Shown: piece by piece, positions 9,512-18,520 of the stretch | How positions within the stretch are numbered: the stretch's first letter is position 1 | Layout: each line of letters begins with the position of its first letter | Source: Candidatus Poribacteria bacterium | GTDB taxonomy: Bacteria; Poribacteria; WGA-4E; WGA-3G | Length of the DNA: 64,000 bases | Direction of reading: 5' to 3' | Assembly: GCA_022819945.1 (NCBI GenBank) | Contig: JAJEGI010000007.1 | Location: forward strand, 1 to 64,000 | The notes under the pieces: model-generated | Seen by the model: only the letters and a program-made list of their open reading frames with translations | Database searches by the model: none | Told to the model about the DNA's origin: nothing | Position numbers and translations under genes: made by a program

Positions 9512-11134
9512 TCACTGCGATTCACGCGATTCGCTACGTAGCCCAATCCAGACACAGACGCCCATGCCTAATAGTACAATCGCGAAGGGGAAGCCTGTCG
9601 CGAGAGAGGCAGCTTGTAATGCCTTTAGCCCTCCGCCAAGTAAAAGTGCGATAGCGACTAACCCCTCCACAGTACACCAGAACACGCGTTGCGGTACCGG
9701 TGCGTCAACCTTGCCGCCGGCTGCGATGATGTCAATAATCAAAGAGCCGGAATCTGACGAAGTAACGAAAAAAATGATTGTTAACATCATAGCGATGCAG
9801 GAGAGCAGCAGTGTCCACGGGAGCCCTGCGAACATTTTGAAGAGGGCAATCGGGTAATTATGGGTCTCAACTTCTTCGGTTACACCCGTGAGTCCGTCAG
9901 TGAGGAACTGATGGATAGCCGTGCCGCCAAAGGCACTGAACCAGATCAAACATAGCAGTGTCGGTAGAAGTAGGACGAAGATTACGAATTCTCGAACTGT
10001 GCGTCCTTTTGAAATACGAGCGATGAATGTTCCGATGAAGGGTGCCCAGGCGATCCACCATGCCCAGTAGAAGGTTGTCCAATCGTGAAAAAAGGCAGTG
10101 TCCTCGCGCCCGATCCAGTTACTGAGGGGTACAATCTTCATCACATAGGCACCCAGTCCAGCGAACAGACTTTTGAAAATATAACTTGTTGGACCGAGGA
10201 GGATAATAGCCGCCAGCAATAAAAAGGCGAGAATTATGTTGAATTGACTGAGACGTTTGATACCGACATTAATCCCTGTCATCACTGAGATCAGCGCGAT
10301 GGCAGTAATCCCGACAATCAGCAGGACCATGGTGAGATTGTTGGCTGGTATCCCAAACAGATAGTCAAGTCCGGAGGTTACCTGTTGTACCCCTAAACCG
10401 AGCGAGGTTGCGAGTCCAAAGATACCTGCGAATATGGCGAAGGTGTCAATGATGTGTCCGGGCCACCCCCATATCCGGTCTCCGAATATGGGATAGAAGG
10501 CGGATCGGATGAGGAGTGGCAAACCTCGGTTGTAAGCGAAAAATGCGAGGGCAAGTCCGACGACCCCGTATATCGCCCATCCTTGTAGTCCCCAATGGAA
10601 GACAGTCGTTGCTATCCCCACGGAAGCTGCGGTTTGAACCTTGGGATCCCCAGCGTCGGGGACATTTTCCGCGTTGTAAACTGTCTCTGGATCGTAAATC
10701 GTTTCTATTCCGAGTGGCGAATAGCTGCCCCCTTGGAAGTAGGTAATGGGTTCTGACACGCCAAAGAAGAGAAGTCCAATCCCCACGCCTGCGGCAAAAA
10801 GCATTGCAAGCCAAGTTAAGTAGGAATATTCAGGTTTTGCATCTGCACCGCCGAGGCGGACCTTACCGAGTGGAGAAATTGCGACGACGAGACAGAAGAG
10901 AAAAACGAGGTTAGCCGTAATCATGAACAGCCAATCAAGATTCGTGGTGAGCCAGACTCGGAGCCCTCCAAAGAGTTTGGTCGCGCCTTCTTGGAAAATG
11001 AGAGACCCGATAATAAAGACGACAATAGCGATACTGGAGATCACGAATACGGGTGTTAAGTAAATATCTAAACCGAATAATTTCCTATATTCCCTTTCCC
11101 TCATGTGTTGCGGTTGTTTTCCTTCTTCGTGCAT
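9512..11134 (-). CDS. BCCT-family betaine/carnitine/choline transporter (copy 2)
   Basis: A 540-residue polytopic transporter, same length as its neighbour and clearly paralogous (tandem duplication). It carries FAAGVGIGLLFFGVSEP in TM3, HWGLQGWAIYGVVGL, AYNRGLPLLIRSAFYP, and helix 8 with HDWTTFYWAWWIAWAPFIG and FIARISKGRTVREF. The glycine-rich TM3 is the canonical BCCT form. It is expected to import betaine-like osmolytes into the cytoplasm. It lies 105 bp downstream of a porin-like gene and 75 bp upstream of the second BCCT, forming a likely outer- plus inner-membrane uptake operon. The ATG follows AAGGAGAA. Confidence 0.95.
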   Translation of the reverse strand: MHEEGKQPQHMREREYRKLFGLDIYLTPVFVISSIAIVVFIIGSLIFQEGATKLFGGLRVWLTTNLDWLFMITANLVFLFCLVVAISPLGKVRLGGADAKPEYSYLTWLAMLFAAGVGIGLLFFGVSEPITYFQGGSYSPLGIETIYDPETVYNAENVPDAGDPKVQTAASVGIATTVFHWGLQGWAIYGVVGLALAFFAYNRGLPLLIRSAFYPIFGDRIWGWPGHIIDTFAIFAGIFGLATSLGLGVQQVTSGLDYLFGIPANNLTMVLLIVGITAIALISVMTGINVGIKRLSQFNIILAFLLLAAIILLGPTSYIFKSLFAGLGAYVMKIVPLSNWIGREDTAFFHDWTTFYWAWWIAWAPFIGTFIARISKGRTVREFVIFVLLLPTLLCLIWFSAFGGTAIHQFLTDGLTGVTEEVETHNYPIALFKMFAGLPWTLLLSCIAMMLTIIFFVTSSDSGSLIIDIIAAGGKVDAPVPQRVFWCTVEGLVAIALLLGGGLKALQAASLATGFPFAIVLLGMGVCVWIGLRSESRESQ

Positions 11135-11195
11135 TTCAAAATTCTCCTTATTATTAGAGTTGATTTGGCGGTTTCCAGCCGCGCACGGAACGAAG

Positions 11196-11215
11196 GGCGC
11201 GTTTAGAAGCGCGCC
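11196..11215. repeat. Hairpin between porin and BCCT genes
   Basis: An inverted repeat with arms GGCGCG/CGCGCC and an 8-base loop, preceded by another GC-rich inverted stretch at about 11167-11184. It could attenuate transcription between the porin-like gene and the transporters, but no T-tract follows, so it may simply be a dispersed palindrome. Confidence 0.4.
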
Positions 11216-11239
11216 TCTGGTAGAAGGTTGCGTAGCCGA

Positions 11240-12550
11240 TTAGAAATAGTAGCCGAAGTTGAAATTGAGTCGCCAATTAAGTGCGTTATTTCCGTTGGCA
11301 CCAAAGTCGCCGGCACCCGTATAGATATTACCGGACCCTTCTTTTTCGCCATCAGCCGTCCTATGTCCAACAAAGGAGTTGCCATCGGAAAGTGCAAAAT
11401 CGCTATAGACATAAAGATCACCGAAGACTGTCCAACTGGCACCGAATGTCACGAGCATACTGGCGTTGTAGTCATCTACGGTTTTGAGAATAGTGCTCCA
11501 CTCCGCGTAAGGCGTAACACTATCAATCCATGAGATGCTCGAGGTATCTATACCGCCGTAGCGGAGTGATAATGCGGGTATTAATCCTTTGGATGCGACG
11601 GGCCAGGCGAAGTCGTAAGCCCCCATTGGAATTAAATCACCGGTGCCCCAAGGGGTCTTGTCAGCGATATTATGTGCGTAGTAAGAAAATTGCGAATAGA
11701 GCGTAAAGTCGGAGACGGTATTCTTCATGTGTGCGGAAAGAGCATAGTGGTTACCACTATCATCGTCCCCCACATTCGTCCCTTTCAGCAATCCGTATTG
11801 GAGCGAGACCCCAACATCAGCGATGTTCTCCAGGGCATAGATTGCCCGAAGGTTAAATTGATGTTGCTCATTAAATCCGTTTTCATCGGCGGTGCCCCAT
11901 TCAACGTTTCCCTTTGCGTCGATTTTTTCTTTCCATTTGACGATGTCATAGGCGTATCGCGAACTCTCCAGACTACCCCCAATTGTCTGAGGTTCACTCA
12001 TGAGGTAGTAGGCTACGTCAAGTGTCAGTTTATCAAGGGTATCAGTCCACCTGATTCCGAGATCCATGTCGTCAGCAAGTCCGACGTAAAAATGCTGGTC
12101 AAAGAACCAGCTCGTAGAGACACCATAGGCGGTCGGACCGAAGGGGACCCGCACAATCCCTGCTTTAACTGTGCCGAGATCACCGAGATTATAGCCTAAC
12201 CATGCGGTGTGTATCATACTGTAACCGTGACTATACCCGAAATACCTGGGATACCACCGGTATTCAAGTCTACCAATGATGTTGTTATAGTCAAGGTCAG
12301 CATTGAGGCGGAATATCTCAATGTCAACATCACCAATTTTTTCGCCTGGTCCTCGATCGACGTAACTGCCACGAATGTAGTTCACGCGCATCGCCCCACC
12401 GATTTTAATGGGGCTTTTCTTGGGCTCTGGGGCCTCAACTGCTTCAACTGTTTCAACTGTTTCTTCGGTTGTATCAGCTATCGCGAACGCAGTAAAAATC
12501 AACAAAAATGCGATGCCGAAACTGAATATAAAACCTATCTGTTTATGCAC
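11240..12550 (-). CDS. Outer-membrane beta-barrel porin-like protein
   Basis: A 436-residue protein with a signal peptide (hydrophobic residues 6-24, likely cleavage after AFA near 23). A short, Glu-rich linker (repeated TVE/AVE/EAPE) follows. The rest is Gly/Tyr/Asp-rich with alternating hydrophobic strands and ends in LNFNFGYYF. A terminal Phe in such a strand is the usual BAM-recognition signature of outer-membrane barrels. No named porin family was recognised. The start codon is GTG, supported by AAGGAGG seven bases upstream. Being first in a row with two BCCT transporters suggests it passes their osmolyte substrates; that role is inference. Confidence 0.75.
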   Translation of the reverse strand: MHKQIGFIFSFGIAFLLIFTAFAIADTTEETVETVEAVEAPEPKKSPIKIGGAMRVNYIRGSYVDRGPGEKIGDVDIEIFRLNADLDYNNIIGRLEYRWYPRYFGYSHGYSMIHTAWLGYNLGDLGTVKAGIVRVPFGPTAYGVSTSWFFDQHFYVGLADDMDLGIRWTDTLDKLTLDVAYYLMSEPQTIGGSLESSRYAYDIVKWKEKIDAKGNVEWGTADENGFNEQHQFNLRAIYALENIADVGVSLQYGLLKGTNVGDDDSGNHYALSAHMKNTVSDFTLYSQFSYYAHNIADKTPWGTGDLIPMGAYDFAWPVASKGLIPALSLRYGGIDTSSISWIDSVTPYAEWSTILKTVDDYNASMLVTFGASWTVFGDLYVYSDFALSDGNSFVGHRTADGEKEGSGNIYTGAGDFGANGNNALNWRLNFNFGYYF

Positions 12551-12658
12551 TGATTGCCTCCTTGGTTAGCGTGAGTTTGACTTAAGCACGCGGTTGATTT
12601 GTTGGGTTTCGCTATATCCTATCTACGTGAAGGACTATTGAAAAGCAGAATGTTCCTT
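12551..12658. promoter_or_regulatory. 5' leader of porin-BCCT operon
   Basis: The leader of the porin gene holds the AAGGAGG ribosome-binding site at about 12558-12564. At 12600-12620 it has GTTGGGTTTCGCTATAT, a fragment also found inside the mobile-like element at 49060-49306 (about 49204-49222). No clear sigma-70 hexamer pair was seen. Confidence 0.35.
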
Positions 12659-12888
12659 ATAAGCACATTGCCCATCGCTGGCGGGCGGGGAAACCCCGCC
12701 CCTACGGGAGTTCGGATCCTCTCGGAAATCCGAAAATCTAAACTTATTATTTAATATTGCTTATAAGCAAGTTTCAGTATTAAATAAGCACATTGCCCAT
12801 CGCTGGCGGGCGGGGAAACCCCGCCCCTACGGGAGTTCGGATCCTCTCGGAAATCCGAAAATCTAAACTTATTATTTAATATTGCTTA
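12659..12888. repeat. 105-bp exact tandem-like direct repeat (two copies)
   Basis: Positions 12659-12763 and 12784-12888 are identical over 105 bp, with a 20-bp spacer. Each copy contains two hairpins: GGGCGGGG/CCCCGCCC with an AAA loop, and TTCGGAT/ATCCGAA. Each copy ends in an AT-rich tail (TTATTATTTAATATTGCTTA). No reading frame is present. Perfect identity indicates a recent duplication or gene conversion. The remainder of the gap, to 13304, shows no gene. Confidence 0.9.
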
Positions 12889-13304
12889 AAGGTAAAGGAA
12901 ATGGATTTTAGTTTTCTATGCTTAACCTACTGCTCCTCGCGACTCATCGCGATGCAATTTTACACTTATTTAGTTATGATAACCTAAGTTGTCGCCTATT
13001 TATACACATAGCACTCGGCTGGAGTGCGGGCGTTTGAATATGCCGTTTGCGATAGATATGCCACCCCTCCAGGGTGGGGAAAGTATCTGAAACCCTATTG
13101 AAATACGCAGAAACACCAAAATCTGTTAAGAGCAAGTCGGATTATGATAGGTTAAATATTATTTTTTTCAAACAAAAATAAAAAAGCCTATATCTAACCA
13201 TGAATTATAGAATACCTTCAGGAAAAAAGTAAATTATATCAGACCCATTCAATTATTTATCAAACTCAGGTTTACGTAATAAACTCCAATCCTCATAAGA
13301 AATT

Positions 13305-13327
13305 CGCCCACAACTTAGTTGCGGGCG
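13305..13327 (-). terminator. Hairpin terminator candidate after the acidic-repeat lipoprotein
   Basis: Read on the minus strand this is a 10-bp stem (CGCCCGCAAC/GTTGTGGGCG, one G-U pair) with a TAA loop, followed by AATTTCTTAT. It begins 15 bp past the stop of the gene at 13342. The T-tract is imperfect, so intrinsic termination is likely but not certain. Confidence 0.55.
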
Positions 13328-13341
13328 AGTTAGAAATCCAT

Positions 13342-15540
13342 CTATTGCATCTGTCCCATACTTTGCATCATCACTATCATTTGGATGGCCTGCTTGAAGT
13401 CGCCGAGTGTGAGCAGTAACTTTGTGTCAATCCCATGCTCTTGGACTTTAGCGGAAAGCCCGATGCTGTAGCTTTCTGGCATGTTCATAAACATACCTGT
13501 GAACATTTGCGCTGCTGCGGCAGCATTCGGATCTGCTTTCGATATAATAGGTATAAGACTTTTCACCAGAGTGATCGGTGAAAGTGCCAAAAGTAGATTA
13601 TTGTCTGTCCCGAAGGTTTCGGCAAGTTTCTGATAACTCGGATTTCCGGCAAAGTTGTCGCCTATTCCGGATTTCCTATCCAAGGCTGCCTTAATTAGAT
13701 CGGCACTTCCGACAGCAAGGAGGAGTTGATCTTCGTGAAAAGCATAGTACCAGTTCCATTCTTCCGGCATTAGGGTAGCGGCTTCAGGCGGTAACTCTCC
13801 AAAAATTGAACCGAAGTTTGGGAAGATGAAACTTTTAATCTCAACTTCATTATGCATAAGTGGCGGCCCTGCGTGTGCGCCGTCGTATATGCCCAACTGC
13901 GGCCGATCCCCAACTCTTTCGCGTATGAGCTGCATTATGGTGTGGAATTGCTCAAGGAACATGTCCGCCATATAGGTTTCCGCCTTTTGTTTATCCTTCA
14001 CCTCATAGATGATTAAATAATCGGGCAGAAAAGTGTCGTTAAAATTGGCGGTAAACCCCCACTCTTCACCGAGAGATTGATAAAAAGTTGTCATCTGTTG
14101 GGTAAGTGCATCCAGTTCGGCTTGCTGTTCTTCTGAAGGATCTCCTGAAAACATCTTTAGCGATAACATGTTCATTTCAAGCATTAATTGTTGATTCCCT
14201 TGAAATGCGCCATTCACAAAGGCGAGATCTGGAAGATCCTTGAGAACTGTCAATTCATCAGGCATCATTTTTTTCAGGGATTGCTGAATTTCGCTACCGT
14301 TTTTGAATGCTAAGGATGGTGCAAGTTGTACGTCAGTTCCCTTTACTTTGAGCGTTGCGCTTAGGGATTCCAACTGTTCAAGTATATCTACAGCTGAATC
14401 AAACATATTAACAACAAAGGGTGCCATCGCCATAGCGGCGGGGTCGCTTTCCAGGTTGTCCCGCATTGATTCCGATTCTTCCTTAAGGGAAACACTAATG
14501 ATGGGTGCGATTGATTTAAGATCAAAGTGAAGTGCGAGTTGTGCCTCACCCTTCATAATATTGGAGAGAAATGCGCTGTAGTCGGGATTGGTCACGACAG
14601 ACTGTCTGGTTTTCTTATAAGCATCAATAGCACTTTCACACACTTCAGCGGATTGAGAGAAAACAAGTGTATTTTCCAAGATAGCGAAATGGCCGCTGCC
14701 GCCGGTCGCGCTCCAATAGGTTTCGCCATTATATTCGGTGGGAGCACTTCCTTCGCTTTCCGCTGCAATTACTTGTTTCATAGCTTCAGGGTTGGTTAGA
14801 TGTACGATTGCGGAAAGGTCCGGTGGTCTCAAGTTGGTCATAAAAACTGCAAAATCTTGGTTTAAATCCAACCCGATTTCCTCTAACTCGGCGAGGTTTT
14901 CAAATCCGGCACCAAAGCTGTTTGCTAAGATTTGGGCAAGGATTTCTGGATTCTCGGCTGTCGGCATCAAATCTGTTGCCAACGTATTAATCCGATAATC
15001 TAACTCAAGTAGACTTGGGCAATAGATAAGTCCGATCGCTTGCTCTGGAATTAGGTGTAGTACACTACCACTCGGAATCTTCACCATTTCAGATTCAGTT
15101 TCATGGAGTGTTTCTTCGGCGGGCTCGTGTTCTGCGGTTTCTTCGGCAGATTCATGTTCTGCGGTCTCTTCGGCAGATTCGTGTTCCTTTTCGGATTCAT
15201 GTTCTGCGGTTTCCTCAGCAGATTCGTGTTCCTTTTCGGATTCATGTTCTGAGGTCTCTTCGGCAGATTCGTGATTGGTATCTTCATCGGGTACTTCAAC
15301 TTCGCGTGATTCTTGTTTTTCAGCAGCCTCGTGTTCTGCGGTTTCCTCTTCGGATTCGTGTTCTGCGGTTTCTTCGGCAGATTCACTTTGTTCGCGCATT
15401 TCTTGAGTTTCTTGTACCGGTGGTGCCTCGGCGGTAACTGTAGTTGTAACAGGGGGTGTCTCTTTTGCCCCACAACCGATGCATATAAACATCGTGAAGA
15501 GTGCTAACGCGATGAGGGGTAAATACAAACATTTTTTCAT
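13342..15540 (-). CDS. DUF3352-like lipoprotein with acidic HESAEETAE repeats
   Basis: A 732-residue protein. A lipoprotein-type signal (hydrophobic residues 5-19, Cys at 23 preceded by Gly) is followed by a low-complexity segment at about 50-146. This segment consists of imperfect repeats of HESAEETAE and HESEKE, strongly negative with regular His. The C-terminal 580 residues look globular. They include LAFVNGAFQGN, LAIL-type strands and GSADLIKAALDRK, resembling DUF3352-type proteins found in cyanobacteria and related phyla. The repeats are an unstructured acidic spacer or cation-binding arm between the lipid anchor and the domain. The corresponding DNA (15100-15400) is itself repetitive and prone to length change. 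AGGAGAAAT precedes the ATG. Confidence 0.75.
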   Translation of the reverse strand: MKKCLYLPLIALALFTMFICIGCGAKETPPVTTTVTAEAPPVQETQEMREQSESAEETAEHESEEETAEHEAAEKQESREVEVPDEDTNHESAEETSEHESEKEHESAEETAEHESEKEHESAEETAEHESAEETAEHEPAEETLHETESEMVKIPSGSVLHLIPEQAIGLIYCPSLLELDYRINTLATDLMPTAENPEILAQILANSFGAGFENLAELEEIGLDLNQDFAVFMTNLRPPDLSAIVHLTNPEAMKQVIAAESEGSAPTEYNGETYWSATGGSGHFAILENTLVFSQSAEVCESAIDAYKKTRQSVVTNPDYSAFLSNIMKGEAQLALHFDLKSIAPIISVSLKEESESMRDNLESDPAAMAMAPFVVNMFDSAVDILEQLESLSATLKVKGTDVQLAPSLAFKNGSEIQQSLKKMMPDELTVLKDLPDLAFVNGAFQGNQQLMLEMNMLSLKMFSGDPSEEQQAELDALTQQMTTFYQSLGEEWGFTANFNDTFLPDYLIIYEVKDKQKAETYMADMFLEQFHTIMQLIRERVGDRPQLGIYDGAHAGPPLMHNEVEIKSFIFPNFGSIFGELPPEAATLMPEEWNWYYAFHEDQLLLAVGSADLIKAALDRKSGIGDNFAGNPSYQKLAETFGTDNNLLLALSPITLVKSLIPIISKADPNAAAAAQMFTGMFMNMPESYSIGLSAKVQEHGIDTKLLLTLGDFKQAIQMIVMMQSMGQMQ

Positions 15541-15600
15541 TTTTTATTTCTCCTGAGGTGTGGGGTAGTCTATTGACATATCCTCACTGGTTTCATGACA

Positions 15601-16686
15601 TCAATTTTGGGTTTTTGCGATTTTTTCTTGGAGCGCATTGATCTCCTCGTTGGAGGTTAACACGCCGATTTCGACTTCATAATGTCTGCGGCCGCCGGGT
15701 TCAATGTGTTGTAGTGTGCCGCGTTCGCGTTCCTTTGCCCTACCTTCGACACCGCAGTTTGACGGTTCCAAACCGAGAACGTAGGTGCCTTCACCGCACA
15801 TTTTCCATTGGACAAAGTTTGGAAATTGCGTTTTGTGATAACGTACGGATACACCGATGCCCTGTCCACCGTTAAAACTACGGTTTACGAGTGCGACATG
15901 GATGTGATTATCGACATCTGGCTCCATTTCATGATAGAAAGCTTGCTCTTGAAAATCGACGGTTGGTGGTTCGCAAAGATTATAATTATTCAGGTTTGCG
16001 GCAGCGGGTTCGTCGCGGGGTGTGACCTGTGAAGAGGGTGCGATCAGTTCACTGTCTTGGGTAAGAATTGGAAATCCAATGTTAATATGGAAGAGGTACA
16101 TGTGTGGTGAATCTTGGTATCCCAAATTTTCAACGATATCTTCAATATGTAGCGTCCGCGAGCCCAACTCGGTCCAAATTCTACGGGTGCGGGAGAGGTT
16201 TTCGCCCAAAGCGGCGGTCTCTTTAACTTTGCCTTGCGCCCATAGCATGTAGCGTTGCCCTTCCCACCGGCTGTCGACCCAGACGTTTTTTGCGGGGATG
16301 TGTGAAACCCTGCCGTGAAGTCCTAATGCCTCATCGTCATCTTCGTTGGGTACACCGACTTGTCGCATCCCACAGGTTGTCAGTAGACCACCGTAGAAGC
16401 TGCGTAGCCATCCGAGTCCGTCAGGTTCATAATGTGCGGGATTAACATTGCCTGTACTTGAACGCCAACAGAGTGGAATCCCTTGATACTCGGCATAAGA
16501 GACGTCTAACCCGCGGCTCGGTAGTACGGTGAAATGTAAGCCGCTACCGGTTCGGAAGTCAATTGCGTCAACACCTTTTTCATTGCCATCCGTTAGTTGA
16601 TACATTTTTGCGTGGGCGATTTGTGATATATCTCCGACGTGGCGAAGCAGTTGTATTCTGTCATACGTTGCTCCATATAGGTTCAT
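15601..16686 (-). CDS. DUF4432 aldose-epimerase-like protein
   Basis: A 361-residue protein with the features of DUF4432, a galactose-mutarotase-fold family. These are LPSRGLDVSYAEYQGIPLCW near residue 55, GLLTTCGMRQVG near 100, LHGRVSHIPA near 123 and YLFHINIGFPIL near 200. Family members are proposed sugar mutarotases or lyase-like enzymes; the substrate is unknown. No signal peptide, so it is cytoplasmic. Monocistronic, with an upstream gap of about 260 bp to the divergent HD gene. Confidence 0.85.
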   Translation of the reverse strand: MNLYGATYDRIQLLRHVGDISQIAHAKMYQLTDGNEKGVDAIDFRTGSGLHFTVLPSRGLDVSYAEYQGIPLCWRSSTGNVNPAHYEPDGLGWLRSFYGGLLTTCGMRQVGVPNEDDDEALGLHGRVSHIPAKNVWVDSRWEGQRYMLWAQGKVKETAALGENLSRTRRIWTELGSRTLHIEDIVENLGYQDSPHMYLFHINIGFPILTQDSELIAPSSQVTPRDEPAAANLNNYNLCEPPTVDFQEQAFYHEMEPDVDNHIHVALVNRSFNGGQGIGVSVRYHKTQFPNFVQWKMCGEGTYVLGLEPSNCGVEGRAKERERGTLQHIEPGGRRHYEVEIGVLTSNEEINALQEKIAKTQN

Positions 16687-16949
16687 TAAATGGGGTTCTC
16701 CTTTTGGTGCCGCTTGATGGTTTTAATTTTTTAAGGACGTTATTTTGAAGTCCATATTAGGAAAACGGATTAAAATCTTCTGTATACTGAAAAAAATTGT
16801 AGCATAGTTAGGAAAAAAAAGCAAGTTTTCGTTTTGACGTTTTGGAGGGTTAGAAGTGCTCACGCTATTCAATCTAATTTTCGGTTGTCTCGACTTCGGT
16901 TTTATAGTATGCTTAATAATACACACATGATTAAAAAAAGAGGAGTCTC

Positions 16950-17513
16950 ATGATTGAAACTATGAGAGACAGCATTGAACAAATTGTTGAACAGGCTTGC
17001 GCCGCCGACACCAATATCTTTGGTTACGACATTTGGACCCATCACATTCTGAAAGTTATTGAAAATACCAAACGACTCGCTTCACATTTTGATGCTGATC
17101 CTGAAATTGTGGAACTTGCGGCGTTACTTCACGATTATGCCAGTATAAAGGATAAAGCACTTTACGTGGATCATCATATTCACGGTCCGATTGAAGCGGA
17201 GAAACTCCTTAAGCGTTTCGGCTATCCAGAAGAAAAAACGGAAGCTGTCAAGGACGCTATCGCAACACATCGTGCAAGTGTCAAAGTTGAGCATCGGAGT
17301 GCGGAGGGAGCATGTCTTGCCAACGCCGATGCGCTGTCGCATATTGAACAAATCCCCTCGCTTTTATATTTGGTATACGTTCATCATGGCATGGGAATTG
17401 ATGAAGGAAAAACGTGGGTTAAAGCAAAACTCCAACGGAGTTGGCTGAAACTACGAGAAGACGTCCAAGACATCGTTAGAGATACATACGAAGCCGCGTT
17501 GCAGATACTCTAA
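16950..17513 (+). CDS. HD-domain phosphohydrolase
   Basis: A 187-residue HD-superfamily protein. The metal-binding pattern includes HH at 31-32, LLHD at 59-62 (the HD pair is 61-62), DHHIHGP at about 74-80 and ATHRAS near 107. Compact HD proteins of this kind cleave nucleotides or phosphate esters. The substrate is not evident. GAGGAGTC precedes the ATG. It begins a co-directional run of small genes (16950-18738). A shorter start at codon 5 (ATG) is possible. Confidence 0.85.
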   Translation: MIETMRDSIEQIVEQACAADTNIFGYDIWTHHILKVIENTKRLASHFDADPEIVELAALLHDYASIKDKALYVDHHIHGPIEAEKLLKRFGYPEEKTEAVKDAIATHRASVKVEHRSAEGACLANADALSHIEQIPSLLYLVYVHHGMGIDEGKTWVKAKLQRSWLKLREDVQDIVRDTYEAALQIL

Positions 17514-17578
17514 CGAGTGTTTCAATCGGAAATAGAGCAGGTTCTGGAGACACTTAATTCCAGCGAGAAGGAGGAGGC

Positions 17579-17926
17579 ATGAAAAAAATTACAGAGATGA
17601 ATCCGGTTGAATTCCGCGAGTTGCTACAGACCTTTGTTAACGAAGAACTCTTCAAGTCCCGAGAACGACTCATGGCATTGCTCGAACAGAACGCACCCAT
17701 TGAACAATTGGACGCTGCATTTCGCGAATTTTTTGTGGCTTACGAACTCTTGGAACTTGCCTTGGAAGATTACCATTACGATCCAGATGAAGGGTTAGAG
17801 ATGCAGCCTGAATTCGCAGAAGAGTTGGACCGGCGCATAGCAGATTACGAAGCTGGCAGGACTAAACCGGTCCCAATGGAAAAAATTTTCAAAAAATACT
17901 GTTCATCAAATTGGGCATCGGAGTAA
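17579..17926 (+). CDS. Small protein with an addiction-module antitoxin-like C-terminus
   Basis: A 115-residue acidic protein with a strong ribosome-binding site (AAGGAGGAGG just before the ATG). The segment EFAEELDRRIADYEAGRTKPVPMEKI (given here in pieces: ELDRRIADYEAG at about 82-93, then KPVP) resembles the C-terminal signature of RelB/ParD-like addiction-module proteins. The N-terminal half is helical and unfamiliar. No RelE/ParE toxin lies next to it; the following gene is a nucleotidyltransferase. It may be an orphan antitoxin, or an unrelated helical protein. Confidence 0.6.
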   Translation: MKKITEMNPVEFRELLQTFVNEELFKSRERLMALLEQNAPIEQLDAAFREFFVAYELLELALEDYHYDPDEGLEMQPEFAEELDRRIADYEAGRTKPVPMEKIFKKYCSSNWASE

Positions 17927-17965
17927 AGTCTATTAGGTCGGTTCTATTTGTGACAGATTTAAACC

Positions 17966-18520
17966 ATGCAAAACTTAACACAACTTCCCTTTTATGTAAG
18001 TTATATGACCATTGACAAGGTTCACTGGTTTCTCGATCTCTTTGATGAACTTGGTATCAAAGTTTGGATTGATGGTGGATGGGGTGTTGATGCGCTGTTA
18101 GGTGAATGCACTCGGGAGCATTCAGATTTGGATATTATTATCTCCTGGGAAGATTCAGCAATACTTACCGAGGCACTCTTCGCTCGTGGCTTTGTTGACA
18201 TCTACACCGACGACCGTAAAGATCGAAACTTCGTGATGGGACATCAATCTCATGGAAAGATTGACTTTCATGTCGTCGAACTTACGGCGGATGGCGGCGC
18301 GATCTACGGTCCAGGAGAGATTGACTGGATTATTACCCAATCAGAGTTGAACGCTGTAGGTTTTATCGGGGGGCGGAAAGTTCGGTGCCTATCAGTGGAT
18401 TATCAGGTGCGTTCGCATTCTGGATATACATTGCAAGATACAGACTTTGCTGACCTACGGGCATTGCGAGAAAGATACGGCGTTGCGCTGCTTCCAACGC
18501 AGATCAAGGAAGAACAATGA
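17966..18520 (+). CDS. Aminoglycoside/lincosamide nucleotidyltransferase-like protein
   Basis: A 184-residue protein with the pol-beta nucleotidyltransferase core: GGWGVDALLG (37-46) followed by TREHSDLDIII, in which the DLD pair supplies the metal-binding acids. This matches the ANT(2'')/LinA-type fold (PF10706-like). Family members transfer AMP to antibiotics or to unknown small molecules. Environmental versions are common and should not be assumed to confer resistance. The ATG at 17966 has no clear ribosome-binding site; a second ATG at 18005 (MTIDKVHWF) is possible. Its TGA overlaps the next gene's ATG. Confidence 0.8.
   Translation: MQNLTQLPFYVSYMTIDKVHWFLDLFDELGIKVWIDGGWGVDALLGECTREHSDLDIIISWEDSAILTEALFARGFVDIYTDDRKDRNFVMGHQSHGKIDFHVVELTADGGAIYGPGEIDWIITQSELNAVGFIGGRKVRCLSVDYQVRSHSGYTLQDTDFADLRALRERYGVALLPTQIKEEQ

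Noticed and set aside
12659..12888. Insertion sequence
   Set aside because: The 105-bp direct repeats have no reading frame and no terminal inverted pair with transposase between them.
15100..15400. Regularly repeated DNA suggestive of a CRISPR or satellite array
   Set aside because: It is the coding sequence for the acidic HESAEETAE repeats of the lipoprotein at 13342-15540; there are no unique spacers.
17966..18520. Antibiotic-resistance gene
   Set aside because: The nucleotidyltransferase core is clear, but environmental homologues are widespread and substrate cannot be inferred.
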